NCBI RefSeq assembly: GCF_901933205.1
Contig: NC_044584.1
Location: forward strand, 13,867,001 to 13,931,000
Origin: Camarhynchus parvulus
Lineage: Eukaryota > Chordata > Aves > Passeriformes > Thraupidae
Direction of reading: 5' to 3'
Length of the DNA: 64,000 bases
Shown: positions 1-12,489 of the stretch, piece after piece
Position numbering within the stretch: position 1 is the first letter of the stretch
How the letters are laid out: each line of letters starts with the position of its first letter
The notes under the pieces: model-generated
Databases searched by the model: none
The model's input: the letters and a program-made list of their open reading frames with translations, nothing else
Told to the model about the DNA's origin: nothing
Made by a program: the position numbers and the translations under genes

Positions 1-84
1 TCCTTGCAGAGAGGACAATGGTCTCACACCACATGATTTGAGTGCCCTGCCTTCCATGCAGATGAAACAGGTGCCACTAAACTC

Positions 85-179
<95 letters not shown>

Positions 180-215
180 TCGCTTTCTTGCTTTCTTTCG
201 TTCTTTGTTGCTTTC
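85..215. repeat. (CTTT)n tetranucleotide microsatellite
   Basis: There are 24 uninterrupted CTTT units from 85 to 180. A decayed tail follows to about 215, in which G interrupts the repeat. The complementary strand is (AAAG)n. A long pure run next to an interrupted end is the usual profile of a length-polymorphic microsatellite. A 77-codon open frame across it, rich in Phe, Leu and Ser, is only the repeat read in frame and is not a gene. Confidence 0.97.
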
Positions 216-1130
216 TTATTATTATTTTTTTAATGGAGGACAGGAAAGAAAACAAAACATGTATCTGCTGATCCACCCTGGAGGAAAAAACATCCTCAGA
301 GACAGGTTGCTCAGAGGAAGGATGCAACGAGAATTGGGTGGATCAGTTCAGAACAGGAGCCTGATCCCCAGCCTGTCTCTATCCAACTCCCAGGTGACTG
401 GCAAACACTTCCCAGGGCAGGTACCTGGCATAGGCTGGGAACAGCAGGGCAGGAATCTGAACCAGTGGAGTTGCTTAAGCAGACTACAAACAGTCTCAGT
501 TCTGTCCTGAAGCATTTCTAGCACAGATAAGAAATGAAACAACCTCAGTAGGTGAGAACAAAACTCTGACACACATCAGTTACCAAGGCTGCCAGCAGAA
601 CTGCAATCAGAGGCTTAAAGGCAGCCAAATTCAGTGGACAGGGGTACTTGCAGTGGATTTCTCATTCAACTGAGAAGCTGTTTCCCTGTCAAAAACCTCA
701 AGAAAATTATTTGTTCCCACAAAATGATTTGAATTTTGACAAGTCAGTATTTTCCCTTATGTATTCTATGTAAAGCAGTCATTTTAGGTAAAGCCATTAT
801 GAAAATTCCCCAGAAGAGTTCACATTAGTATTCCACTGCAAGATCAAGATCTGAAAGGCAATACTGCATTCTGCAAGATTTCAAAAGAAAAAGGCTCCTG
901 CAGTTCCTCACACTATATAAAGTCATTTACAAGAGTGTTTTATATGTCTTTGGATGAACTTACAAGGCTGCTTTCCCCATGTTTCTGAAAAGAAAAATGA
1001 GATTGCTTTTCTTTCTCTTTTCTGAAATGAAAACTTTTATTCTAATGTATTCCTAACTTTCCATGAGAGATGAAATAAGAGACTGAGGGGGAGATGGGAC
1101 TCAAATAACACAGAGAAGACAAAAAAAAAT
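216..1130. other. Non-coding, nothing recognised
   Basis: This is AT-rich to neutral sequence between the microsatellite and the CR1 fragment. The open frames are at most about 100 codons, lack recognisable domains and overlap on both strands, as expected by chance. No promoter, RNA gene or repeat was recognised. Confidence 0.6.
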
Positions 1131-1757
1131 TAGAATGGTTTGGGTTGGGAGACACCTTAAAGATCATCTTGTTACAACACCTTTCATTAGACCAGGTTGC
1201 TTCAAGCACAATTTTAGGGATGGGACAGCCACAACTTCTCTGGGCAACCTGTGCCAGTAAGTGCCACACCACCCTCACAAGGAAGAATTTCTTCCTTACA
1301 TATAAATCAAACACTTCCCTCTTTAAAGCCATTACCCCTTTTCCTACCATGTTATCCTTTCCTATCACCCTTACCAAAAGTCCCTCTCCAGCCTCTTGGA
1401 GCCCCTTTAGGCACTGGAAGGGGTCTAAGGTCTCAGAATCTTCTCTACTTCAGACTGAACAGCTCCAGCTCTCCCAGCCTGTCTCCAGAGCAGAGGTGCT
1501 CCAGCCCTCTGAGCATCTTCATGGCCTCCTCTGGAATTGCTTCCACAGCTCCACATCCTTCCTGTGCTGGGCCCAGAGTTGGAGGCAGCTCTGCAGGTGG
1601 TCTCAGGAGAGTGGAGCAGAGGGCACAGTCCATTTCTGCTGCAGCTTAGACAGATTTGGCTTTCTGGGCTGTGCTCACACATTGCTGGGTCAGGCTGAGC
1701 TCCTCTTCCAGCCCCATGTCTTCTTCCTCAGGGCTGTATCAATGTCCTCAAGCCCAT
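1131..1757 (-). mobile_element. CR1 LINE fragment (3' end, reverse orientation)
   Basis: Read on the + strand, this matches the reverse complement of the 3' part of avian CR1. It begins with the AGAATGGTTTGGGTTGG terminal block and continues with CCTTAAAGATCATC, TAGACCAGGTTGCT, AACTTCTCTGGGCAACC, AAAGTCCCTCTCCAGC, GGTGCTCCAGCCCTCTGA and TGGCTTTCTGGGCTG in the expected order. The element therefore lies on the minus strand and is 5'-truncated, as most CR1 copies are. It is diverged, with many substitutions and small deletions. The usual terminal 8-bp repeats (ATTCTATG type) are not evident, and an A-run precedes the element. The right edge is approximate. A 215-codon + frame across it is the antisense of the LINE and not a host gene. 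Confidence 0.9.
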
Positions 1758-3702
1758 TAACACAACAAAACCTGGAAGTCTGTTTATATTAAAACTTAAT
1801 TTGTTTATGAAATAAAAATTTTGCATCCCAATATCTACTGACATGCCAATATTCTGTTTAACAGTAAAGGTCCTGCAGTACTTCAGTACAGGCTTTAATA
1901 CAGTGGCATTGTTTTTCAGCTGGCTGTACTGCTGGTCATGGGCCTGGCAAATGTGCCCTTCAAGGCTAGTCTTAGGACTGTGGGAGTTTTAACACAAAAA
2001 ACCCTCTAAACCCCACTACTTATTCTAAAAATGCAGAAAGCAGTAGGAACTATAGGAAGTTCACAAAGTTACAATTCTGCTTTTGGAAGGGTGGAGAGCA
2101 TTATTCACTCAGATGCTACTGGAGCCCATAATATTTACACTTAGCCATCAGGAGAGAACAAAACAAAAGGTATATTCCAAAGGGATAGATCCTTATTTTT
2201 TCATTATGGGTTTAATTATTCTGTATTAACTGATACACCTCCACTGCAGCAGATGGGACTACTTTCAACACAGGTGGTCTTCTTTGAGCACAATGTCTAA
2301 GCCCAAAGTTCCCTACCACAGGTTGGTAGAGGCAGGCTTCCCAGCAAAGATAAACAGCTGAGCACAAGGCAGTTCAGCTCCCATGCTGCCACACCTTGCA
2401 CCTGGCAGGGCTGCAGGCGCTATCAAAGCAGGCAAAAAAACCCACACCAGAAAGCCCGTTTCTCGCCTGTCAGGCCGGTTTTAGGTCATGTGAGGGAGGA
2501 GAGTGAGGGAATGGTTCTCCAGCCCTGGTCTCCAATGTTTTCATCACAGGTGATTCAACATTTTAAGAGCTGTTTCATTATGCTATGCCTTAATTTATGG
2601 CATATATTTGTGAATTCCCTGTTTGGACTCAGCTACAAGAAGTTGGGAGTGCTTTGTCTGTAACAAACATAACCAAAGGAAGGAGGCTGCAAAAACTATT
2701 CATACAGACTTTGAAAACCAGGCTTAATCTGAGAGGTGATGCTGCTATTGCTTCCAGTACAGACAAAAAAACCCACAACTTAAAAAAGCCTAAAAACTGT
2801 GACATCCAAAGGTTTGAATAAAAAATGAGAGCTTGTTGTAGTCCTGGGTTAGATGTCAGAAGAAAGGAGAAGATGCACATCCACGTGGCCCCCTCAGAAC
2901 CCACCCACTGGATCTGGTTGCAATTCCACCCTCCTCAGGAATTCAGCAGCAGTGCCAATCAGCCTTGGCTATCTATAAACTGTCCTGAGGATTTTGGAAC
3001 AGCTGCCAGCAGCTTTATTGACAGATGATTGCTTTAAACTTTTGTTTGGATGCAAATAAAAGCTTTCATCCCATTTGCCAAACACTGAAAGGTTAAGGCA
3101 GATGAGAAGACCTTACGCCACAGGAAGAGGCTTTTATCTTCTACAAATGTGATGGTCAAAACTTGCAGGGGATTAAAAAGCTCAAAGATGATCTTGTTAT
3201 AGCTAAGAAAACCCAAAGCAGAACACACAATCTCTAAAGGGAACAATTTTAGGATCATGAGCTGAGTGCTTTGAAGTCAAACTGTCCAAGTTAACACAGC
3301 ATCAAATAATGTCCTGTGCTCTTGGAGTAGCTGTTATGATGAAGTTTAATATATTACTAGATCCCATACTTAGATTGCAAAATAAAATATCAAAAAGCCT
3401 TGCCTCCTCTCTCCTGAGTGGAACTCTGCAGAAATAAGGATATTACAGGATGGCTGAACTACTCAGAATGGTTTATATACACAAGGGGATGAGGCACAGT
3501 GCAGCACTGGCTGACAATATACAACAGATTCCATATGTGCAACACTGAAGTAGTTGGAAAAAGTGAATCATCCTGCACAGAATGCAATGAGCAGTTTATG
3601 GCATTCAACATGCACATGAATATGGGTTCAGAACATCACCACACCCTCACTCAAAGCTGGACTCTTACTTATGGGTAAAAAAAAGTGTTTAGTTTAAAGT
3701 GG

Positions 3703-3731
3703 TTTTTGTTTGTTTGTTTGTTTGTTTTTTT
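3703..3731. repeat. (TTTG)5 short tandem repeat with T-rich flanks
   Basis: Five TTTG units (3705-3724) are bounded by T runs. It is an ordinary low-complexity tract. Confidence 0.9.
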
Positions 3732-4300
3732 AAGCTTTGGGCTGAAGACATTAAACTGACACTGTACAGGACATTGTGGTTTGCAAAAAAGAGATAGGAG
3801 TCCTTGCTGTGCATGTTTGGCTTAAGTCTGCACCAGAAGCACACACTAAGTGTGGCTAACTCCAAAGATGAAGCTGATTTTGAAAATGCTCATGGCTGTC
3901 CAGTTAAGTAGAAGCTCCTTGCTCAGAGCACAGCCTCATGGGAGAGAATGAGCAGTGTTTTGTACCTGCTGTGGCTTCACTGTCTCCTGTTCCAGGGCTG
4001 CAGTTCCCTTTCATCCCTTGTTTATCCTGCTGTGAGGACCAACTCAGCACCTGGTTGAGGCAGCAAGGCAGGGAGATGTTTGGGCATCCCCAGAGGCAGT
4101 GCCAGGACGTTCATCTGAGCTGCCTCAGCAGCTCTGGCTCACTTTGCTCCCCACCTGTTAGTGGGACAATCAGTCAGCAACCAACATGTGCAGCCCTGAG
4201 AGGAAGGGGAGCTGGACAGAGACTCCAGCTTTAACACAAGAAGAAATGAATATATACTCTTGAAATGAAATGAGGGTTGTGACATGTTGTTTTGGGAAGG

Positions 4301-4341
4301 TATTGATAAATTGGGGCAGTAAGTGCTCCAATTTATCAATA
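4301..4341. repeat. 18-bp inverted repeat with 5-nt loop
   Basis: The left arm (4301-4318) begins TATTGATAAATTGG and ends GGCA. The right arm (4324-4341) is its reverse complement except for one G-T pairing. The loop is GTAAG. It would fold as a compact near-perfect hairpin in DNA or RNA. I saw no matching repeat family. It may be a remnant of a small inverted-repeat element, a short structured RNA, or chance. Confidence 0.8.
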
Positions 4342-7300
4342 AATTACCCTAAGGTGGCAGTAAGCTTGTGCATAATAAAGGAAGATGAGAGAAGATACAG
4401 AAACATTTTTTTAAACTGTAATTTAAGAGTCTATGGAATAGGCTTTCAATGAAAGGAGAATAAACAGCTTGCTATGTTTTATTCAGAAGAATTCAGCAAC
4501 AAAGAAGGCTCAAAGTTCTCAAATACTCCATATCTTTTTGTCTTTGTAATGCATGATTGGAAAAAATTCTGCTTTTCTCATGTAAGGGAAATGGCCTATC
4601 TTCTAAGAGAGAAGGAAAAACTTAAAGCTACTCTAGGAACTTGCATGTATGTACCCTTTTGGGGCTTAAATGGAAAGCTTCACTTACCAGGTTGACTCAA
4701 ACCTGTTCATAGTGATGGCAGAATTTGATTCTAAATAGATAATTTTTTAAAAAGCCAAAACAGCACAGCTTCTTCGAATCGAATGGGCAGCACTAGCTTC
4801 CTCCTAACCCCCAATAACAGAGCTTGAACAGTGGCTGGTCTTGTGGCTAAGAAAACAGGACATGTGGGTGAAAAGGGAGAGGGAAAAACCCCCTTTGGGA
4901 TGATGACTGGAGGTGCCCCACTGTGACAGCAGCCTCTCAGGCAGAACAGGTACTGCAGCCTTAGACACTGAGCAGTTCCACTGGGCGGAATAAAAAAATC
5001 CAGTCTCTACTCCATTCATACTGTGTTCAAACAGACAAAGCTTGCTGAAACACAAAAATATACCTAAAATCACAAACTGAAGAGTCAATGCAATGCTTCC
5101 CTATGATGTGGTAACAAGCTGCCCAGGACAACACCATCCCAATCCGAATGAAGAAACTCAAAATAAAAAACATCAATGGATAAGACTAATGGGAAGCTCA
5201 GATGAGAACACACACTGGATAAATGACTCATCCCAACAGACCTCACATATTCTTTCAGGAACAATTCAGAAGTCTGGTACAGCTTTTGAATTCAGTGCTG
5301 ATGACAGAATGTTGCTGAATCCCACCAAACCCACAACCATTTGCACCTACAAAGTGTTGGCAGGTCTGTATTTTCACAACAGCTAAAGGCTGTTTGATCT
5401 GGGAACTACAACAGCGTCCACATACATAAAAGGCTGCTAAGGACAAGACCTTTACCTTCCACCACTTCCTGCAGAACAGCTCTGCAGTGAAACTGCAGCA
5501 ACCCTACAAGGTTGTGGAAGTGAGGAACGATCTGATTTGTCCTATTTGCAGGACAACAGAAAAACATTTGCTCCCAGAGGAGAATTCGACTCCCATCAGC
5601 AGGAGATTATGCCCCACATATTGATAATAATTTAATTTTTTTATGACCTACAATCTGAGGAATGAAGAAACTGTTGAGATTATGCCCTTATAATGATTGC
5701 TCTCCCCAACTTTTGTAGGAGAGTACTTGATGCACCTTCAGTTATCCAAAATTTATTTGGACAGATACCACCTAATTTCCTGAACATCCTAATGATACTT
5801 TCTTATAAATTAAAAGTAAAAAATTACAACTTTAATATTTTTTACTTAAAATTGAGAATGCTGTTCCTTCCTTTAACAAAATCCTGCTCTTTGATCTAAA
5901 TCCTAACACTGCTGAGATCACTCCCAGTGACATTGTTCAAACTGCCCAGATAATCCATTGCTATAATGAAGAGCAGATGTCAATTCTGGCCAACTGGCCA
6001 GCCTGGAGGAGCACACTCAGATTTCCTTTTGAGTGACCTGTGTGTGCTTCCTTCCTGTGGAAGCAGGAATTGGGCCAGAGGGAAAAGGGAGGAGGGCTGT
6101 ACGCACCCAGCCCTGCGAGGTTGGTACAGATTGATGTGACTCTCCACAGTCCTCTCTCTCCTCAGATCTTCCAGTCACTAACAGTCCTTTGCTCAAACTC
6201 ATCAGTATCTCTTGTTCACTCCCTTTGTATCAACCAGATCTTTACAGTCTGCTGCAATGCTCTAGTCTTTGCTTCTTTCCCCAAGTCCCCAAACCAGAAT
6301 ACACATAAAAATCCCAGCTATTACAATACAGTTTCAGTTGCTTTGTGAAATTCTTTTTTATGAAGACCCTTATGATAACATCTTACTATTGGCAAGTGCC
6401 TACATTCAAAAATATTGTGTCAGGCCGCAACATAGTTTATGATAAAATTAAAAAATTATAGGTATCAAAAAAAGAATTTTGAGCTTCATTTAGATGACAA
6501 ATATATTTTCTTCTTCTTTTTTTTTTTAATATGAGGGTGAAAGGCTTTCACATATTTCTATTACTGCTTTTGAGAAAACAGTAAATGCCTGAGACTTGTA
6601 ATAGTGTTGCAAGAATTACAACACACTGCTGTTTCCTGATACCCTTATGCACTGCTTACTTACCAGGATTTAAAATGCAAAATTTGTAAGAATCATTACT
6701 ACTTCAAATGTTATGGTTTTTATTAAAACTTCAATGCACTAAAAGCTTAGATCTTATAAATGACAGGGCTCGTGCTGTGCACATTTAGTGTCAATACTTG
6801 CAATCACTATGAAAACAATTTCTAGTTTAAGAGTACCCAGGTCCAAATTTTGGCTGTGGCAACATCCACTTAAATAAATGAGATTAAAGAATGCATATCT
6901 GCAGGCAGAATCTGGTTCATTGCCATGTCCATGTCTCATACAGCACCCCAGTGCTCTCATGAAGAGTTAAATGCATATTCCACTGACCTCAGCAAGTCTG
7001 TTTTCTCCGTTTTCTGTACTGCTTGCTGTGGGATTTAGTTAAGTGGCCATTAAAACACTTAAAATTACATAAGAATTCAGTAGGAGTAACAATATTATGT
7101 TTTTCTAATAGACACTTAGAAGGAGCTAACACATGCATGGAGACATCATAATAATGAACAAAGATGGATTTCCAAATGATATACAGAATTACAATCTTTG
7201 CAGTGTGGTCCAGTCCTCAGAAGATATGCTAACCCAAAAATTCTTTTCGGATGATCCAGTTTCTAGATTTGAATTTCTATGTGTACATATTTGATAATGT

Positions 7301-7410
7301 ACAATGTACACGTGCACAAATGTATATGGACAGAAGTGCATCTGCACGTCAGGCTTGCTGTTGAGTGAGAATTCTGCTGGAATGCTGTGGTTTGCTCCAC
7401 AGCAAGGAAA

Positions 7411-7444
7411 AGCAGAGGGAGGAAAGCAGAGGGAGGAAAGCAGA
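7411..7444. repeat. 14-bp tandem repeat, about 2.4 copies
   Basis: The unit AGCAGAGGGAGGAA occurs at 7411-7424 and 7425-7438, and the first six bases repeat at 7439-7444. The copies are identical, which suggests a recent duplication. Confidence 0.9.
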
Positions 7445-9023
7445 ACCATCCCACCTATGGCTCAGAGTCCCTGTTTACCCACCTGTGTGCTCTGCAGAAC
7501 AGATCCATCCAGAAACAGTGTCCTCACTGGTGGAGCTGCCTGTCACTCAGCTTTGGCTGCAGATGTGTAAGTCTTCTTGTTTGGCTGCTCGTAGGAAATA
7601 AAAATCCTAAGTAGCTTATTTTACTTTACAGATCAGATGAAAATCTATTAACTCCTTGCATTCTAAATATGTGATGTTGAAGTGCACTGAGTGAGTAGGT
7701 CTCTTGGAGAAGCAAACACCATATTTTCTAATTGATGCTAAACGATTTAAAGTGATTTAAAGATTTGTGCTTTTTTTGGATTACAAGGTCAAGAGCCAAA
7801 GTGACAAAATACAGTCTTCCTCTAAGCAGCTCAAGTGTCTACTTTTCAAAATAGTGTCTTCTTGTAGGGCACTTTGACCTTCTTTTGGATTTTGTTTGTA
7901 CAATGAAATCCTAGTCCGGCCACTCCAACTGCACCCTCCTGCAGACTTCAAACAACAGCAAATTTTCTGTGGCCAAGGCCTTATTATCCCTCTGTAATAA
8001 TACAATTCAGTCTCCTGAATTCCTGTCTCTAGCAGAGTGATGGGTTATGAGTTCTTTTCTATGGTATTTGATTTGTAAAGCTCTGTTTGGAGGGTTGGGT
8101 TGCTATTGCAATTGTTTTGGCAGGATGGTAAGCCACACACACGTTTATTTGTAATGTATTAAGCCCTTGACATACTGCACTGTACTTCAGAGGCTCTGCA
8201 ATTTTTTTTTTTTTGTTGTTGTAGCTTGCCTTTAGTCCTTGCCAATTTATTTCCTTTTCTTTTCCAAACAAAGCTACGATTGTTAAATCCTAATGTTAAA
8301 GCATTTTAATAGCTAGATCCAGTTACAAAACTAATTTTTAATTTATCATTGTCTGGCCAAGTTTTTACTAAATAGAAAAACTCTGCAAATGGGCTAAAGA
8401 GACATGATCCAGTAGCCAATAGCATCAAAATACCCTCTGATTTAAAGGTCTCTGGACTTAACGCTTCTGCTACTTTCATCCATAACCACTTTCTGAGGGA
8501 CTGGTTTTAGGAAGTTCTCATAAAACAATCACGGCACTGGCAAACAACTTTGTTTGATCCAGAGGCCGCACTACAGTTTGCCGTGGCTACTTTTTGCCGG
8601 AATTTTTAATTGATTTTCTTAAAGTAATTATAACTTTAATACAAAAAAAGACCATTTTCCAGGAAAACACCCAACAGAAGGGAAGAAAGGAAGGGAATAC
8701 TCTTCCTTTTTACTGAATGTCATCTCCATAGATTTGCATATCCTGCAGATCAACTGGTTAAATAAACATTTTAATTAATATCTCCTATATTTATTTGCTG
8801 TATAAACCATGGAATTAGCTCCCTGAAAATCTGTGCTTTTTATGACTAAGTCTTGTTTTGGCACAGCCCAACTGCAGCCAATGAAAGACATTCATTTTCA
8901 GGATATTTTTGGACTTGTGCAAGAGGCAGTGAAGAACAATAACTGATGGAAGCAGGGAAGGAGAAAAAGGAAATGTCTTCTGATCCCTCAGGATTTCGTA
9001 AGTTTGTCAGAACTCCCTCCAAG

Positions 9024-9059
9024 GTCCTTGTTCTAGACTCAGCAAGTCTGAACAAGGAC
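9024..9059. repeat. Inverted repeat (15 bp, one bulge, 5-nt loop)
   Basis: GTCCTTGTTC-T-AGACT (9024-9039, with T9034 bulged) pairs with AGTCTGAACAAGGAC (9045-9059) around the loop CAGCA. A second, stronger hairpin lies about 160 bp downstream at 9219-9258. Confidence 0.75.
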
Positions 9060-9218
9060 TTCAGTTCTCAAGGAGTTAAGAATTGTTGGGAAGCTGCTGC
9101 TCTTGCTTAACCTCCCAAAGTTTCTTTGAGGGGGAGGAGGAAACATTCCCAAGGCTGGAGTGGGAAGGGGTATGTGAGTCAGGTTGTTACACTAAGGATT
9201 GTACAGACCTGAGACTCT

Positions 9219-9258
9219 TTCTACAAGCATACCAGGGCTCTTAGGTATGCTTGTAGAA
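9219..9258. repeat. 15-bp perfect inverted repeat, 10-nt loop
   Basis: TTCTACAAGCATACC (9219-9233) is perfectly complementary to GGTATGCTTGTAGAA (9244-9258), and the loop is AGGGCTCTTA. One further T-G wobble can extend the stem. A short GATCCC/GGGATC palindrome follows within about 30 bp, so this locality is rich in inverted repeats. The function is unknown. Confidence 0.85.
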
Positions 9259-12200
9259 GAACCATCTGATCCCTGAGGGGATCCCAGAGGGAAAGGAAAA
9301 GGGGGGCAAAGGTGTGAGAACCTTTTTATGGCTCAGTGGTTTTTAGGGGACTAATGAATTTATGGCATAGCAGCTCCTTTGGATGGACCTTAAAAGACCC
9401 ATGAAACAGGAAAAGTCCATGACACTCTTCTTTCTCATTGTTTTCTCCATCCTGCTCCTCATTAAACTATCCAATGGTAAAACTGTCCTACAGCCCACTT
9501 CCTATTTATTCAATTATAGACATGGCAGCACTGCCATACAAGCCTACACTTGAACTCAGTTTCATTGATGAAACCACTTCCCAATCAGCACCAGCTCATA
9601 TTCCTTACGTTGGCATGGCAGTAAATGTAACTTCTTTTTGAAAAGTAAGCGCAGAAAATAGTAGTGTTGCATACTCTGAATCAATAATATGGAGGATTCT
9701 TGCACAGATTCTTGAAATAAAATACAGTGTCAGTTTTGTTACTGTGCTAGAAGTCTTTCACTGGCACATTGGTTTTCATTGTGACAAACTAATGGATTGG
9801 TGCTACAAGGATGCCTGTAGAGGATGGTGCCTTATATTCCTCTTGTTAGGAGTTTTGGGACAGTATTTCCATTTTGGGAGAAGTCAGATTACAGCCTGTT
9901 TAGGCAGAGATATTTTTATCAGAAGCCATTTAACCGTTAGACGAGTAATTAAACAATTACCCTACTGATCAGCAGCGCCCTCAGTCTGAAGGCTTCTCTT
10001 CCTTGGAGTCAGTGGCAATCATGAGATTCTTTTCTTCCAGGTTCACTTGTATTCCTGTTTAGATAAATCCAAAGATCTTGTTAGCCTGGTTTTACTTACA
10101 GCCTCTTATTGCACAGAGCATTCCCTGATCCCTGCTAGCTACAAAAATACTGGACTTGCTCATCATCTTGACAGACACGTGACAAAGTATAAATTGTAGC
10201 TAGGTCATCACTGTGAGTAAAAAAACCCCAACTTATTATTCCACTTGTTATATTGCAAATTAATGAGATTTATCAATTGCTGGTCCACTTATATATCTGC
10301 AAATTGTCTGTAAATCAAGGTTTCACATGGAACTTTCACCATCCAATGCCCACTATGCCAGTAAGATCAATATTTGAGCCTGTAATTCCATTATACAGCC
10401 TCTCCTGGTCATGATGGCTACTCAGCCTGCACTTTCACACTTTGCTCTGAAATCTCATCATGTGTAAAAGGGAGTTCTAACTACTGGAAAAAAAGGCTTA
10501 TCTCTAACACACAGGTAAATTGTGTTCACTGAATGGCAGTTGGTAGTGGGAAGTGGGAGAGATACCTGCGTTCATTTATGAATTCTGGCTACTTTCAAAG
10601 ATACAGTCTAGGACATGGCAAGATAAGCAGGAAGAACTGTCATGGAATGGCATGGCTTGTCTTGTGTTTCCACGCCAGGAATTCTGTTGTCAGTGAATTT
10701 GCTTTCAAACAGCTTCGCTGTCAACTTAGCAAAGTAGAAGGGGGTACTTGGATGTAACAAGTTTTCCTTCATATCATTATCCCTCCTGCAAATTAGGGAA
10801 GGGAAAGGCAGGAAAAAGGTCAACAGCTCTTTCAGATAGTTAGCACTGCATTAGCAGGAAAAAAAAAAATCACTCAAAGCACATCAGTGCAACACAAACC
10901 TGAAAAGCAGAACCTGGAGAATCTGTTTCCAGGAAAAGCCTGTAGTCATGTGGCAGGGTGTTAATATTGCTTTAAAAGTATTTATTCAGCTTCTAGCTAA
11001 GATAAAATATGGATAACAACTATTCAACAATTAAAAATGCAAGTATGAGGCATTGAGGGAGAAGAAAGGAGACTAATATTTTTAACAGTAAATGTTTTCC
11101 TATAGGGACAATATTCTGCACTAATTAGCAAGCAGCACCTCAAATGCAGTGCATGATAAAGCACAATTAACCTCTTTCTAGTACCTTGAGTTGTAAGCAA
11201 CATCTTTAGTTTAAAAATCAAGTATTCTGTTGTCACATTTCACTTACAAACATATTTCTGTGTGAGTGGAATGTTTTAGTGACTTCAGCTGTAATACTTC
11301 AGCTCAGTGGAAGTTAGGCTGTCATGCTTACAGTGGTTGGCTCAGTGTGAGGTAGCACTTTCCTGAAATCCCTGGGAATTGACAAGCGGGGTTGTCTCCT
11401 CCACTTGATACTCGTAAGTTTCTTATTTTTGCTCCTTCAGCCCCACAGCTATGAACATCTCCCCTGAGAGCCACTTTGAACTCCCCGTCCAGTCTAACCT
11501 CAAGGCAATTACCAGAAACAAGGTGTTGTACAAACGAAGAAGCAGCCACTACTTTAAGTGCCAGTCTTTCCTATCCAGAAACTTGCAATGCATGAGCATA
11601 AAGAAATGTAACTTGTAGTGAACGCTGGGGACTGTTTATGGCACTGGATGTTCTTGTGTATGATCCTGAAGTGATTGTGAACACAAGATGTGTTTGGCAG
11701 TTACAACAGAGCTGAAGCTAATATCAAAGTGCAAAAGACAACCTAAGAGATTACCATGCCACCAAATGCCATCCACCCCAGCTGAATTGCTTGCAGTGTT
11801 CGGTAGAGCTGGTGGTGCTTAGACTAACAAAGCAACTCTTTCATAGTGTTCCTATAATTCTGCTTTTTAGCAAGATGTGAGATTCCTAACAGCTGTACAA
11901 GGGCACTAATGCTGCACTTCAGAAAAAATGAAGGTGCAATGAAGTAGGGCCATGCTGCTAATTTTTGAGTAGTGACCATCAGTATTTTTGCTCAGCATAA
12001 TAGCTGCTACTTGTGTAAAGACTCTAGGAATAGGGATGTAGTTGCTCGAATTCACTACAGTTCTAACAGAACAGGTAATCTCTGGGATTGGGAAACACTG
12101 CTCGTAAACTTGCACGTACAGTCTGAACCGAGTCATGGTCTGCTGTATTTTTAGGTAACATCCAAAACAAACGTTGAGAGCTACTTGTGCAGAACTGTAA

Positions 12201-12489
12201 CAGAGGGCAAGACACAAAAGAAAACAATGTAAAGCAGACAGCTTGGCAATCACACGGGAACAGGCAGATTTCCTCACCAACATCACACTGTGGAATATGG
12301 GCAGGTAAGACCTTTTAGCCATCTGAGCAAGCAAAGAGGCTGTACCCACACCAAAACCTGCAAGGCAGCCAAAAAGCCGAATTACGGTCTTCAGCCTGCT
12401 TGAGTCACGGTAAATACCATCGCCCCGCTGACAAAGGCTATGTGAAAGCCAAGCTGGAATGGGGCACGGCTGGTGACTGATGTTTGCCA

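Larger units (their letters stand above)
1758..12489. other. Intergenic DNA 5' of EMP2, no gene recognised
   Basis: About 10.7 kb of unique-looking sequence separates the CR1 fragment from the EMP2 CpG island. No exon with recognisable protein homology was seen on either strand. In human 16p13 TEKT5 lies upstream of EMP2, but I saw no tektin signature here. The notable content is listed separately: a TTTG repeat, a 14-bp tandem repeat, and hairpins at 4301-4341, 9024-9059 and 9219-9258. A 194-codon minus-strand open frame at 11906-12490 is of unknown status and is described among the findings. Confidence 0.55.

Noticed and set aside
38..271. 77-codon frame rich in Phe, Leu and Ser
   Set aside because: It is the CTTT microsatellite read in frame.
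1145..1792. 215-codon + strand open frame, with a 132-codon frame overlapping it
   Set aside because: It lies almost wholly within the reverse-oriented CR1 fragment and is antisense LINE sequence, not a host gene.
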